From NCBI GenBank assembly GCA_964512995.1, contig CAZELM010000027.1, positions 1 to 64,000 on the forward strand: a stretch of 64,000 nucleotides of DNA, read 5' to 3'. Positions 20,014-29,896 of this stretch are shown here, in pieces. Both the position numbers and the translations under genes were made by a program. Source of the DNA: CAZELM01 sp964512995 (GTDB lineage: Bacteria; CSSED10-310). The notes below the pieces were generated by a model that was given only the letters and a program-made list of their open reading frames with translations, was not told the origin of the DNA and searched no databases. Position 1 is the first letter of the stretch; every line of letters begins with the position of its first letter.

Positions 20014-21429
20014 ATGAGTCAAGTATTTGAAATTGTCATTATCGGGAGCGGGCCGGGTGGATATGTTGCTGCCGGCCGAGCCGCACAACTGGGATATAAG
20101 ACGGGATTGATAGAGAGCCATGATTTGGGAGGCGTCTGTCTGAATTGGGGATGTATCCCGACCAAAGCACTGCTCGATGCCGCTCATGTATGGGAACTTG
20201 TTAAAAATGCAGCTCAATATGGCATTCAGGGCATGACGCCAACCGTCGATTTTCATGCTGTAATCCAGCGCAGTCGACAGATAGCGGATCGGATGAGCAA
20301 GGGAGTCAGCTACCTGATGAAACAACGGAACGTCCAGGTGATCCATGGCCGAGGTGCTCTCACGGTTCCTTCGGATCAAGTAGCGTCGTGTCATCAGATT
20401 ACTGTGACAAATGAATCCGGAATTGAGACGATCCTGGCTCAGCATGTCATTATCGCAACTGGAGGGCATCCGTTCTGCCTGCCCGGATTGCAGTTCGATG
20501 GCGATCGGATATTAAATTCGACCCATGCCATGTCGCTGACAACGCCGCCGACATCTCTTCTGATCGTTGGAGCCGGTCCCATTGGAATGGAATTCGCTGA
20601 TTTTTATCGTGCATTTGGGACGGATGTGACCGTTCTGGAGATGATGCCGACGATTTTGCCGATGGAAGATCAGGAGATCATTACCGAGCTTTCCCGGACA
20701 CTCAGAAGAAAAAAAATCAAAACAGTGGTGGACACACGCGTCGACTCCATCTCCATTACGGAATCCGGAGTCGAGGTGACAGCTACCGACAAAAAGGGGA
20801 TTCGGGTGTACCAGGCTGAAAAACTGCTGCTCGCTGCCGGGGTTCGTCCAAACACATCGGATCTGGGACTGGAAGCATTGGGAGTCAAGCTGGAGCGAGG
20901 TTTCATCCCGATTGATGACCATTGCCAGACGAATATCCCTGGTATTTATGCGATCGGAGATGTGACCGGCCCTCCCATGCTGGCTCACAAAGCATCCATC
21001 GAGGCACTGACATGCGTGAATGGCATTGCCAACCATCACTCCTTCAGACCGATCCGATATGACCAGATTCCTGGGTGCACATACTGTCATCCCCAGATCG
21101 CTTCCGTGGGGCTTACAGAAAAGGAAGCGGTGACCAAGGGATATGGAGTGAAGAAGGGCATTTTTCCGTTCAGAGCCAATGGTCGTTCGATCGCGATGAA
21201 TGAGACCGAAGGAATCGTCAAGCTGCTGTTTAACTCAGAGAACGATGTTTTACTCGGTGCGCATATCCTACATGCCAATGCCAGTGATCTGATCGGGGAG
21301 TTGGGTGTTGTGTTGAATATGCGTGGAACCGCCCGGGAAATTGCTGACACGGTTCATGCCCACCCCACCCTTTCTGAAGCGGTGATGGAAGCGGCAGCCG
21401 CAGCGTTGGGAGAAGCGGTTCATATATAG
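20014..21429 (+). CDS. lpdA: Dihydrolipoyl dehydrogenase
   Basis: 471 residues; AGGAGG precedes the ATG. This FAD/NAD+ disulfide oxidoreductase reoxidises lipoamide in 2-oxoacid dehydrogenase or glycine cleavage complexes. The FAD site is GSGPGGYVAAGRAAQLG, and the redox disulfide is CLNWGCIPTK (about residues 44-53). The NAD site is GAGPIGMEFADF, the second FAD motif is YAIGDVTGPPMLAHKA, and the C-terminal active-site HAHPTLSEAV carries His and Glu. No partner E1/E2 genes are adjacent. Its last ten bases overlap the convergent membrane-protein gene. Confidence 0.95.
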   Translation: MSQVFEIVIIGSGPGGYVAAGRAAQLGYKTGLIESHDLGGVCLNWGCIPTKALLDAAHVWELVKNAAQYGIQGMTPTVDFHAVIQRSRQIADRMSKGVSYLMKQRNVQVIHGRGALTVPSDQVASCHQITVTNESGIETILAQHVIIATGGHPFCLPGLQFDGDRILNSTHAMSLTTPPTSLLIVGAGPIGMEFADFYRAFGTDVTVLEMMPTILPMEDQEIITELSRTLRRKKIKTVVDTRVDSISITESGVEVTATDKKGIRVYQAEKLLLAAGVRPNTSDLGLEALGVKLERGFIPIDDHCQTNIPGIYAIGDVTGPPMLAHKASIEALTCVNGIANHHSFRPIRYDQIPGCTYCHPQIASVGLTEKEAVTKGYGVKKGIFPFRANGRSIAMNETEGIVKLLFNSENDVLLGAHILHANASDLIGELGVVLNMRGTAREIADTVHAHPTLSEAVMEAAAAALGEAVHI

Positions 21430-23018
21430 GGTCTGGATAAGCGGAACAGAAGAAAAATGATGATGCCGATCAAACTCAGAGTAGTCAGCAATATCAAAGG
21501 TTCCGGCCATACATGATATCCCATTTCACCGAGGACCCATCGGATGGTAAACAATGCTCCTACCGGATGATCATACGTTTTTAAATTGAGAACATGTACA
21601 TTGGGGATGGCCCCCAGCCCGGAATACGCATTGAACGATATGTGTGTGAAATCCAGAGAACTTCCGGTCAGGTACCGATGGATTGTGGATTTGAAAAAAT
21701 AACTGGCCAGATAAATTTGTGAAAGAGATGGAGTAAACGTGGCAATGGTGTAATCTGCAACCGGCAGATTGATCACTGCATCCATGACTTTGAAACCCAG
21801 AAACAGGGAGCCGGATAATTGAATATAGATAGATAGAATAAGCAGGATGGTGAACCAGGTTTTAGCTCCACCTGTCCGCTCCCGAAACAGTCCGGTGTTA
21901 CCCATAATCCATAAAAACGGCAGGATTGCATGAAGATATCGTGGACCCCATTCTTCATCGATCAATAGATAAGGCAATCGCCAGATTGCTATCATAAGCA
22001 CGATTACCAATGAACCAAATAAGATCGATTCCCCGCGATGTTTTTTCCAGAATACCATCCAGCCGGAGATGGCAAAGAACAGGAGCGGATTAAAGATAAA
22101 AAGACCTTCACTCGGAGAGATCGTCAATCCAAATACAATGTCGATGGAGGGAAAGCCCGTATCACGAACTCTGGAAATGATATGCGCCCAATAATGGGGA
22201 TCATGAGATAGTTTTATTGAGAGTGTGATGGTCATGAACAAAGCGGCGATGATGGCGAAAACTGAAAAGATGATGATCGCGTGTGATGTCCTCAAACGAA
22301 AGCGGCGGATGATCAGAATGGTTAAATATACGGATAAAGGTATCAAAAAAATAATGCTGCTTTTTTTGCAATTTATCAGCACCATCATATAAATGGTGGA
22401 TAGAAAAATATAGGAAATCCGGTTGGTGGCCTGAAAAGTGAGAATGCTCCAGACCGTCGCTGTGAGGAAAAATGTTTGAACGACTTCCAGTCCGAGACCA
22501 GCGTAAGGCCAGATCATGGTTGTTAACCCGAACAGTACCGCTGAGCGAATATGAGAGGTTCTTGCTGGCTCAAAATATTTAAGCAGCAAGAAAACAAAAA
22601 TAACGATTCCGGCTGATAGCAATGGATTTAACATCGAAACGATGATCAGGGGACCCCATGGAAGATCCCAATAAGTCCCTTCCCGTCCCGGTATTGTTGG
22701 TTGTTCTCCCCAAAAATAGGCACCAATGGCATACAATGGAACGGAAAGATAGGATTGGAGAAAATTTTGTCTGGGAAAAACAGGGGTACCGGTTGTATCT
22801 GGAATACCCGGACACCCTTTGAATCCGGGAGCTAATGCCGGACCATTCCCATGATAGATATTCATTGCAGAGAGAAAAAACTCCAATTCATATCCATCCA
22901 GGCTGAGCCGGCTTTCCAGGCAGAACAAAAGAAAAAACAGCATAAAAATACAACTATGATTTCTTGTTTTGATAATCCGGATGGCTTGTTTGATAACACG
23001 TTTCATACCAGCAACCAT
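21420..23018 (-). CDS. Polytopic membrane protein, glycosyltransferase-like, paralogue of the 34179 gene
   Basis: 532 residues with about eleven hydrophobic segments. It shares with the protein at 34179-35732 an N-terminal loop around a P-x-x-x-x-Q segment before a helix and a 'F-I-F-x-P-L' stretch. Both also have a WGPR motif in the last third followed by a helix (WGPRYLHAILPF here, WGPRLAMPGIP there). The shape resembles GT-C-type membrane glycosyltransferases, but no diagnostic catalytic motif is seen. The ATG at 23018 or the next Met (23006) may be the start. It converges on lpdA. Confidence 0.6.
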   Translation of the reverse strand: MVAGMKRVIKQAIRIIKTRNHSCIFMLFFLLFCLESRLSLDGYELEFFLSAMNIYHGNGPALAPGFKGCPGIPDTTGTPVFPRQNFLQSYLSVPLYAIGAYFWGEQPTIPGREGTYWDLPWGPLIIVSMLNPLLSAGIVIFVFLLLKYFEPARTSHIRSAVLFGLTTMIWPYAGLGLEVVQTFFLTATVWSILTFQATNRISYIFLSTIYMMVLINCKKSSIIFLIPLSVYLTILIIRRFRLRTSHAIIIFSVFAIIAALFMTITLSIKLSHDPHYWAHIISRVRDTGFPSIDIVFGLTISPSEGLFIFNPLLFFAISGWMVFWKKHRGESILFGSLVIVLMIAIWRLPYLLIDEEWGPRYLHAILPFLWIMGNTGLFRERTGGAKTWFTILLILSIYIQLSGSLFLGFKVMDAVINLPVADYTIATFTPSLSQIYLASYFFKSTIHRYLTGSSLDFTHISFNAYSGLGAIPNVHVLNLKTYDHPVGALFTIRWVLGEMGYHVWPEPLILLTTLSLIGIIIFLLFRLSRPYI

Positions 23019-23079
23019 ATCATAGTTTCAAAAAAATTGGTCTATGCGCTATTAAGAAAATAGATTTTCCAAAATACAC

Positions 23080-23107
23080 TTGACAGAACGATCCAATATG
23101 GGACAAT
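23080..23107 (+). promoter_or_regulatory. Promoter candidate for asnS
   Basis: A perfect TTGACA and GACAAT are separated by 16 bases, about 50 bases upstream of the asnS start. Confidence 0.45.
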
Positions 23108-23158
23108 TGTGAGTTTTATAAGCCGGTAGATCAAAACAATTACCGGAAGGAGGATCAG

Positions 23159-24556
23159 ATGATTCGGGGTGAAAAAATTAAATCACTATTAGCATCGGAA
23201 AGTCCACGGAAGAATGTCTGGGTAAATGGATGGATACGCCAGAAAAGAGCCGGGAAGGGCATCATTTTTATGGAATTGAATGATGGCTCCATTATTCATA
23301 ATCTCCAGGTCGTTGCCGAAGAAAGTCTTCCGAACTTTGAAGATGTAAAAAAATTGTTTCTCGGTTCATGTATCCAGGTGTCTGGAGATTTGGAAATTTC
23401 ACCTGCAAGCGGACAGACCATCGAACTGAAAGCGAAACAGATAGCGATCCTTGGTCATTGTGATCCTGACTATCCACTTCAGAAAAAACGGCATGGCTTT
23501 GAATTCCTTCGAACGATCGCTCATCTGAGACCCCGCACGAACACATTTGGCGCTATTTTCCGAGTCAGAAGTGCCGCCGCATACGCAATCCATGAATTTT
23601 TTCAGGAGCGTGGATTTTTCTATATCCATACTCCGATCATCACCGGTTCCGATTGCGAAGGTGCCGGAGAAATGTTCACGGTGACGACCATGAATCTCGC
23701 CAGTATTCCTCTGATCGATGGATCCCAGGGGAAGGAACCAGATTTCACTCTGGATTTTTTTAAAAAACGAGCTGGATTGACGGTCAGCGGACAGTTGGAA
23801 GGTGAACTATTTGCACTGGCATTGAGCGATATCTATACGTTTGGTCCGACATTCCGTGCTGAAAACTCCAATACCCCACGCCATGTTGCGGAATTCTGGA
23901 TGATTGAACCGGAGATGGCGTTTTATGACCTTGAAGATGATCGCAAACTGGCTGAAGATTTTATCAAGCAGGTAACGAAAAAAGTGGTGGAGCGATGTCC
24001 GGATGATATTGCTTTCTTCCAGCAGTTTATCGATAGTTCTCTGATGGACCGGTTGAACACAGTGATGAATGAATCGTTTGAAGTTGTGGATTACACCGAG
24101 GCAGTCAAACTGCTCGAAAAGTCCGATAAATCATTTGATTATCCTGTCAAATGGGGGATGGACCTGCAGACGGAACATGAACGATACCTCACGGAGGAAC
24201 TGATAAAGAAGCCGGTATTTGTGATTAATTATCCACGAGAGATCAAAGCGTTTTACATGCGACTGAATGATGACAACCGCACTGTCGCTGCTATGGACCT
24301 GCTCGTTCCACAGATTGGGGAGATCATTGGTGGAAGCCAACGGGAAGAACGATTGGATGTTATTCGGGATCTGATCCGTCTGAAAAAACTGGAAGAAGCG
24401 AATTACTGGTGGTATCTGGATACTCGGAGGTTTGGTACCGCACCACATTCCGGTTTTGGATTAGGATTCGCCAGACTTCTGCTGTATCTGACCGGAATTT
24501 CAAACATCCGGGATGTCATACCATTCCCGCGAACGCCCGGGAATGCTGACTTTTAA
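23159..24556 (+). CDS. asnS: Asparaginyl-tRNA synthetase
   Basis: 465 residues; GGAGG precedes the ATG. This class II synthetase charges tRNA-Asn. An OB-fold anticodon domain (about 1-110, VWVNGWIRQKR) leads into the catalytic domain. Motif 2 is FRAENSNTPRH with the AsnRS-specific FWMIEPEMAF. The motif 3 region is GFGLGFARLLLYL, then IRDVIPFPRTP at the C-terminus. AsnRS usually has GLGFER, so the motif 3 Glu is Ala here; the essential Arg is kept. The gene is convergent with the GNAT gene 12 bases away. Confidence 0.95.
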   Translation: MIRGEKIKSLLASESPRKNVWVNGWIRQKRAGKGIIFMELNDGSIIHNLQVVAEESLPNFEDVKKLFLGSCIQVSGDLEISPASGQTIELKAKQIAILGHCDPDYPLQKKRHGFEFLRTIAHLRPRTNTFGAIFRVRSAAAYAIHEFFQERGFFYIHTPIITGSDCEGAGEMFTVTTMNLASIPLIDGSQGKEPDFTLDFFKKRAGLTVSGQLEGELFALALSDIYTFGPTFRAENSNTPRHVAEFWMIEPEMAFYDLEDDRKLAEDFIKQVTKKVVERCPDDIAFFQQFIDSSLMDRLNTVMNESFEVVDYTEAVKLLEKSDKSFDYPVKWGMDLQTEHERYLTEELIKKPVFVINYPREIKAFYMRLNDDNRTVAAMDLLVPQIGEIIGGSQREERLDVIRDLIRLKKLEEANYWWYLDTRRFGTAPHSGFGLGFARLLLYLTGISNIRDVIPFPRTPGNADF

Positions 24557-24568
24557 TAAGTCCAGATT

Positions 24569-25174
24569 TTAATATTCCATTGATCTGCCATAAGGCGATT
24601 GCCAATCAGAAATATTCTCCCAGAGATCTTCCAATGATCGGGAATAGATTACCAGATCCTGTAATCGTCCTTTATTATCTTTGATATAGCCTTTGAGGAC
24701 GGCTTCTTGAGCAAATCCCAGCTTTTCAGCGATCTTTTCAAAGTAGGCTTTCGAATTCATCGGAACACTTCCGATCAGCTTTTCAAGATTTTCACTGAGC
24801 GCCAGATAATACAGCTCTTTGAGAAGGACATGTCCAATCCCCAGATGTCGATAGCCCTGAGAAATGTAAATCCGAATTTCTCCGATATGGGATGATCGGG
24901 TTTTTAAACGCCGGATGATATAGCCAATCCCGACAATCTGTTCCTGAACAATAGCCAGAACCGTCAGGATCGTATTATGTTGAGTCTTCTGGAAACGGGT
25001 TTTGACAACTTCCGGATCATAAATGTCATCTTCAAAGAGAAGAAGATCTTCAATGGGGATCTTCGAAAAAAAATTGATCAGATGATTGATGTCTTCCGGT
25101 TCGAAGCTTCGTAATAGAATGTCCTCTGTTTCAGCATGTTCTTTCCTGACTGTAATTTGTTTGATAAATCCCAT
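24569..25174 (-). CDS. GNAT-family acetyltransferase
   Basis: 201 residues. The GNAT acetyl-CoA motif A is visible as IYISQGYRHLGIGHVLLKEL (R-x-x-G-I-G core) around residues 100-120. It is preceded by strands IVGIGYIIRRL and followed by AEKLGFAQEAVLKGYI, typical of small-molecule or protein N-acetyltransferases. The N-terminal LLRSFEPEDINHL is the usual first helix of these proteins. Substrate unknown. It converges on asnS. Confidence 0.85.
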   Translation of the reverse strand: MGFIKQITVRKEHAETEDILLRSFEPEDINHLINFFSKIPIEDLLLFEDDIYDPEVVKTRFQKTQHNTILTVLAIVQEQIVGIGYIIRRLKTRSSHIGEIRIYISQGYRHLGIGHVLLKELYYLALSENLEKLIGSVPMNSKAYFEKIAEKLGFAQEAVLKGYIKDNKGRLQDLVIYSRSLEDLWENISDWQSPYGRSMEY

Positions 25175-25609
25175 AAGTTAACCTCCATGATAAAACAGTT
25201 TTGAAGATCGATCCCATTGGGCAGAGACGCTGCCATGATATCCCGTTCATTGAAAGCTTAACCCGATCAAATCTTCCTCCCACTCCGATTTCGTTATACC
25301 TTATTCAATATTATATCTTTCCCATCTGAAAAGAAACATGACAGATCAAAAATTTGCAGATTTTCTATCCTGAGTTCGTTGACGATTCGACAGGCATCAT
25401 TTACTTTAATTCTTAGAAGGTGATCATCAGGCTTCTCATCGGGTCCAGTTTCAACGCCGGAATTCACTGGATGATTTTTTCGACGACTGTTCGTTGGCGC
25501 ACAGAATCCAATTCAGTTTTTCCATTATTTCTGTACTTCGGGATATCTTTCTATGCCAATATCACACATTTTAATCTTAACATGAGCTTCATCGGAAACG
25601 GGTAGCAAT
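25175..25609. other. Intergenic region between divergent GNAT and MshEN genes
   Basis: About 435 bases. A 61-codon open frame at 25420-25605 ends just before the MshEN start, but its composition and lack of a clear ribosome site do not support a gene. No RNA gene or strong repeat is seen. Confidence 0.4.
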
Positions 25610-26545
25610 ATGAGTGATAGAGAGGATCATGAAAAATCATTGGATATTCGTCTGGGAGAGCTTCTGCGGGATGTTGGGTTGATTTCACCGGATCAACTCG
25701 ATCGTCTGCTTCAAGAACAAACAGGAACGGAACTTCACCTTTTGGAACTGCTCAAAAAAGAGGTCAGTATTGAAAGCTTGAAAGAACTCCTGAATTTTGA
25801 ACTTTCCATTCCTTTTTTCAGACGGAAAGAGCAGGAAGAGATGGATCGGATATTGTTGGAGTCCGGAATTATATCAGACCAGGAATTATCCAATGCGATG
25901 GGAATGGAGGAGTTCGGTGAACATGATTTCGGAAAAATGCTCGTCCAACATGGACTGATAAATAATGAGCAACTAGAAAAAATCATCATTGAACACAAAG
26001 GGATCGGATTGCCTCTATGGCGTGTACTGCTCAATAAAAAAATGATCAGTCATGCTACGATCGCTGACCTGATAAAAAAAAGGCTGGGTCAGGGAGTAAC
26101 TCAGGCAAAGGTAGATATTGTCATAGATTTCCTTATGAATACAGGATTTTTGACACAACCGCAAGTTGATGATGCCCGGCATGAGCAAGAAAGAACCGGT
26201 AATTCTTTGATTTCGGTTTTGATTGATCGGGGGAGTCTGGTATTGCCGGAATTTGTCAGGGCAATGGAACGGGTATGGCATATTCCATATTATGATTTAA
26301 AAAAAAATGGAGTGTTATCGAGTGATATGGCAATGCTAATCCCGGAGCATGTGGTGCGATCCGACCGTGTGTTGCCCATCCGCATTCAAAATGATGCTCT
26401 CGTCCTGGGTATGGTCGATCCAATGAATGAAGAAGCACTGCAGCGTGTTCGTCGGATGACTGGATTGCCTGTCCAACCGGTATTGATAAACCGGACGGAT
26501 TGGGAACAATTTGTCGGTGAGCTTTTCCCTCGTAAAGCAGATTAA
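25610..26545 (+). CDS. Stand-alone MshEN-domain protein (GspE N-terminal type)
   Basis: 311 residues. It contains MshEN/GspE-N modules without the ATPase. Residues 10-33 (RLGELLRDVGLI then LDRLLQEQ) match the long MshEN nucleotide-binding motif R-L-G...G-L-I...L...Q. A second partial copy (GKMLVQHGLINNEQLEKII) sits near 104-125 and a third (VDIVIDFLMNTGFLTQPQV) near 170-190. The C-terminus (about 225-311) resembles the second MshEN subdomain with LPIRIQNDALVLGMVDP. MshEN domains bind cyclic di-GMP in several ATPases, so this may be a c-di-GMP sensor or adaptor for the pilB-type ATPase at 14020. Binding is inferred. Confidence 0.75.
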   Translation: MSDREDHEKSLDIRLGELLRDVGLISPDQLDRLLQEQTGTELHLLELLKKEVSIESLKELLNFELSIPFFRRKEQEEMDRILLESGIISDQELSNAMGMEEFGEHDFGKMLVQHGLINNEQLEKIIIEHKGIGLPLWRVLLNKKMISHATIADLIKKRLGQGVTQAKVDIVIDFLMNTGFLTQPQVDDARHEQERTGNSLISVLIDRGSLVLPEFVRAMERVWHIPYYDLKKNGVLSSDMAMLIPEHVVRSDRVLPIRIQNDALVLGMVDPMNEEALQRVRRMTGLPVQPVLINRTDWEQFVGELFPRKAD

Positions 26546-26611
26546 AACAGTGAAGAGAATGATGGCAATGTCCACAGGGCTGATGAAAAGAGTCAGTACC
26601 CTCTTGAACGC

Positions 26612-26641
26612 TGTGCTGGGACCGGTACCGGAACCAGCACA
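26612..26641. terminator. Hairpin between convergent genes
   Basis: TGTGCTGG and CCAGCACA form an 8-bp stem around a 14-base loop that contains the palindrome CCGGTACCGG, in the gap between the MshEN gene and the collagen-like gene. There is no T-run, so the terminator role is uncertain. Confidence 0.35.
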
Positions 26642-26660
26642 GCATTTCTCCGCAGGATAT

Positions 26661-28560
26661 TTATCGCATGTAAATATTCCCGCCACCACCACCTCCGGAT
26701 GGCCAGGAATTGAGCGATGCACTTTGTGGATTTCCGATGAAGTTATGCCAGACCAGATCCGTGCCACCTCCGATCGTATTCGTAGGACCCAGCAAAAACC
26801 GATATTCGGAATTGCCGCTATATCCATTGGCCAACCCATTGGTTGTAAACGAAAATGTGCTTTCTCCCCATCCACCATGGGCGGCATACCGAACATCTGA
26901 GTATTCCGACCAGGACGCTCCATTGTTGTGGGAAATGTATCCTCGTTGACCTGTTTGTGTGGCATAGTTGCCAACAGTCCATGTCCATGTCGATCCTGTT
27001 CTGACAACTTTCAGGAGATCACCATACCCGTAATTGGCAGTATCACCACTGGCGTGCTGATTGAGGAACAGGAGGGATTGGGGATTGTAATTGGTGAACC
27101 ACCATTGTGACATACTGGCTCCATTGCCGGCAGTCATCGTCGTGTAGGATACAACGCCATTGGTTTCCGGAATTCCGATGCCGTTGCGCACTGTTCCAGT
27201 CAATGTCCAGCCTCCACCATCCGTGGTCATATCACAATACACCTGGAACGGAGTGATTGAACCCGTACCGTCCGGGTCAATCCAATAGAGGCCATTACCC
27301 GTTGAAAATCCGTCGTCCAGAAGTTGTTTGCAGTTCGTACCAGCTCGTTCCGGAGATGCTCCATCATGAGGCGGATTGTAAATGGATGTCCATTGAACGC
27401 CATCACAGACCTCAATGATACCGTTGTGCCATCTGAGTGCGCCTGCTTTCTCCGGAATACAGTCCGTGTCGTCCGGACCGATAATAATGCTGCCCGCCAC
27501 ATCCAATCTCGCATAGGGCTGAGTTTTACCAATACCGACAAATCCGGAAGTGTTGTCATAATAAATATCAGCGCCTTCTGGATTTCCTGCGTTGTTGTAA
27601 ATTAATTGTTTATCAATTCCCGCAATCGGCCCCGTGGGACCTTGAATACCCTGAACGCCTTGAGGACCGGTTGCCCCCGTGAGACCTTGAATACCCTGAA
27701 CGCCTTGAGGACCGGTTGCCCCCGTGAGACCTTGAATACCCTGAACGCCTTGAGGACCGGTCGGCCCCGTGAGACCTTGAATACCCTGAACGCCTTGAGG
27801 ACCGGTCGGCCCCGTGAGANNNNNNNNNNNNNNNNNNNNNNNNNNNNNNNNNNNNNNNNNNNNNNNNNNNNNNNNNNNNNNNNNNNNNNNNNNNNNNNNN
27901 NNNNNNNNNNNNNNNNNNNTGAATACCCTGAACGCCCTGAGGACCGGTTGGCCCCGTGAGACCCTGAATACCCTGAACGCCCTGAGGACCGGTTGGCCCC
28001 GTGGGACCTTGAATACCCTGAACGCCCTGGGGTCCGGTCGGCCCCGTGGGACCCTGAATACCCTGAACGCCTTGAGGACCGGTTGGCCCCGTGGGACCTT
28101 GGAGACCGGTTGGATTACCAATCCATTGCCCTGTTTCATCGATCACCGGGCCGTATGAGGTAATACTGACACTTCGTGGATGAATGTCCTGACCCATAAC
28201 ATCCTGGGACTGATAGGCCTGCCCGATGCTAGCCAGTGATTGTCTCGGGCTCAACAATTCACCATCAATCGTGATCTCAAGCCAGTATCGTTCTGAAAAG
28301 TCAAGATCCACCGCGGTGTTGGTTCCAAGGGAGACATGGAATACGCCATCCGTGATTTCAACAGACTGTAATTCCGACCATATGGCAGTCCCTCCGGTTT
28401 CTGATGTGAACAGACTGAATCCAAAGTCATAACTGCCTGTCAATGGATTCCCGTCGTTGTCCATTATGTGACCCTGATAATTGATCTGATGCGGAATTTC
28501 TGCAGATAAACATGGCAATGATATCATCAGAATGATTATTAAATAAGAATGTTTTTTCAT
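26661..28560 (-). CDS. Collagen-like surface protein with fibrinogen-like C-terminus, interrupted by an assembly gap
   Basis: The N-terminus (from ATG at 28560) has a signal peptide ([14 protein letters not shown]). A head domain of about 120 residues follows, sharing [14 protein letters not shown] and [14 protein letters not shown] with the 39982 protein, then a Gly-X-Y stalk of [13 protein letters not shown] units. The N-run at 27820-27919 lies inside the stalk, and because it is 100 bases of unknown real length the frame changes across it. The C-terminal side (27819-26661) completes the stalk and has the shared YNNAG/VGIG module. It ends in a fibrinogen-like domain with [29 protein letters not shown] and W-H-N motifs. 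Probably secreted and trimeric. The true length cannot be stated. Confidence 0.85.
27631..28110 (-). repeat. 45-bp collagen-coding tandem repeats flanking the gap
   Basis: The segment CTTGAATACCCTGAACGCC recurs every 45 bases (starts at 27641 and 27686, for example) on both sides of the N-run. The repeat array itself is the likely reason for the assembly break. Confidence 0.85.
27820..27919. other. Assembly gap (100 N)
   Basis: Exactly 100 undetermined bases, a usual placeholder for a gap of unknown size. It lies within near-identical tandem repeats, so the true number of collagen units is not known. Confidence 0.99.
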
Positions 28561-28668
28561 GATTCCTCCCTGGAAAGATATTGTATCGATATTAGAAACC
28601 AGTAAGTAGTTCTACTCAATCATTATAAAAGAAGTTTGAACGGCTGCCAATTCCGATGGTTCCGATAT

Positions 28669-29820
28669 TCAGTGATCCTCGTTTACCCATTTAACGTTAT
28701 GATTTGGGAGTGAGACCGGGGCGTATGTATCTGCCAGAACGATTCGAATGGCATCCAATAACAGAGGGATACCGTAAAATCCTTCACTGGGCATGACATA
28801 TTCGTTTCTGGCATGTCGTTCGATTTCAAAGTGCATGAAGCTGTTTCGAAGATTCATCCGTTCCAGCAACTGACCCTGGATGTTTGTTGTCGCCGTCAAA
28901 TAATAATCCCCGTCATCCATATCAGAATCGCCCTCCCGCCATCCACAGACACCCATGGTGATGATATTGGGCTTATCAACCATATCATCGACACGCACCA
29001 AAGGGCTTTCGGCTGTAAAGTGAGGATGGCGAGTACCATTCGTGGCTACGATACTGGGTTCCGACTCCCGGTCCATGGCACCATGGAATTGGACAAACCA
29101 GTAAGGTGTATGGTTGTGGAATCCGTGACTGGCTAACCGAACCATAAGGTAGCTCATCAGACTGTGGATGTCGTGAGCGATATCGGAGTCTGCATAGCCA
29201 TCTCCATCATAATCTTTATTCGCATAGCGATGTGCTCCAGCAAACATGGTCATGACAGCATTGGGATTCTCGATCATGGCCTGAAGCGCTATATTTTCTG
29301 TGTATCGTTCATATATGATATGAGGAGCCTGATAAATGACATGACCTTCAGAGGATTCCCGGATGATCAAGGTTCCCCAGCCTTTATATTCCGGGTCACC
29401 TGGAAACGAATCCTCTATGACTCCCCACAGCATCCCCGACGGTGTTTCAATTTGTACGAGGCGGTAAAAAACACCCATCTGATTTAAGGCCAGAAGCGAG
29501 TCCACGGCATGCAGCACATTTCCCTTCAGCAGGAATACCGATAATGAAAAGAACAAGCGGGCGGTTTCCTGATCATTAAACGGCACGTACGATCGCGATT
29601 CCCGTTCCGCTACTGTGAGTTCAAATTCCGTCAAGAATTCATCCGGTGATAATCTGGGGAAATCTGTCCCCTGCTTTTCTGATATACAGGGATTCGTTCC
29701 GGGATGCACCAGGAAATCTTTAGCCGCACCCGCAGAACACGACGTTAATGTAATCACCAATATCATCTGGATGAAACATCCGTTGAAAACCTTGAAAAAG
29801 ACTTGGCTTTTAACCTTCAT
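28669..29820 (-). CDS. Predicted lipoprotein, function unknown
   Basis: 383 residues; GAGGAT precedes the ATG. The N-terminus ends in LVITLTSCSAG, a lipobox with Cys28, so it is predicted to be lipid-anchored. Later features are AGAHRYAN, a calcium-loop-like DYDGDGYADSD near residue 210, VQFHGAMDR, ITMGVCGWREGDSD, and HFEIERHARNEYV near residue 345. The scattered His, Glu and Asp residues suggest a metal-dependent hydrolase, vaguely like N-formylglutamate amidohydrolases, but I cannot assign a family. It lies downstream of nrdJ on the same strand. Confidence 0.6.
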   Translation of the reverse strand: MKVKSQVFFKVFNGCFIQMILVITLTSCSAGAAKDFLVHPGTNPCISEKQGTDFPRLSPDEFLTEFELTVAERESRSYVPFNDQETARLFFSLSVFLLKGNVLHAVDSLLALNQMGVFYRLVQIETPSGMLWGVIEDSFPGDPEYKGWGTLIIRESSEGHVIYQAPHIIYERYTENIALQAMIENPNAVMTMFAGAHRYANKDYDGDGYADSDIAHDIHSLMSYLMVRLASHGFHNHTPYWFVQFHGAMDRESEPSIVATNGTRHPHFTAESPLVRVDDMVDKPNIITMGVCGWREGDSDMDDGDYYLTATTNIQGQLLERMNLRNSFMHFEIERHARNEYVMPSEGFYGIPLLLDAIRIVLADTYAPVSLPNHNVKWVNEDH

Positions 29821-29896
29821 AGTATCCTCATCAACAGAGGATTGATTCCGTGATCTTTACCGGTAATTGGAAGTCACAACCGAGTGGAAATTCACA

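Noticed and set aside
25420..25605. Small 61-codon gene before the MshEN gene
   Set aside because: No convincing ribosome site or recognisable sequence; it ends right before the next gene but this alone is weak.
26661..28139. 492-codon frame running across the N-run
   Set aside because: It treats 100 placeholder bases as real sequence. On the far side of the gap it is in the wrong frame.
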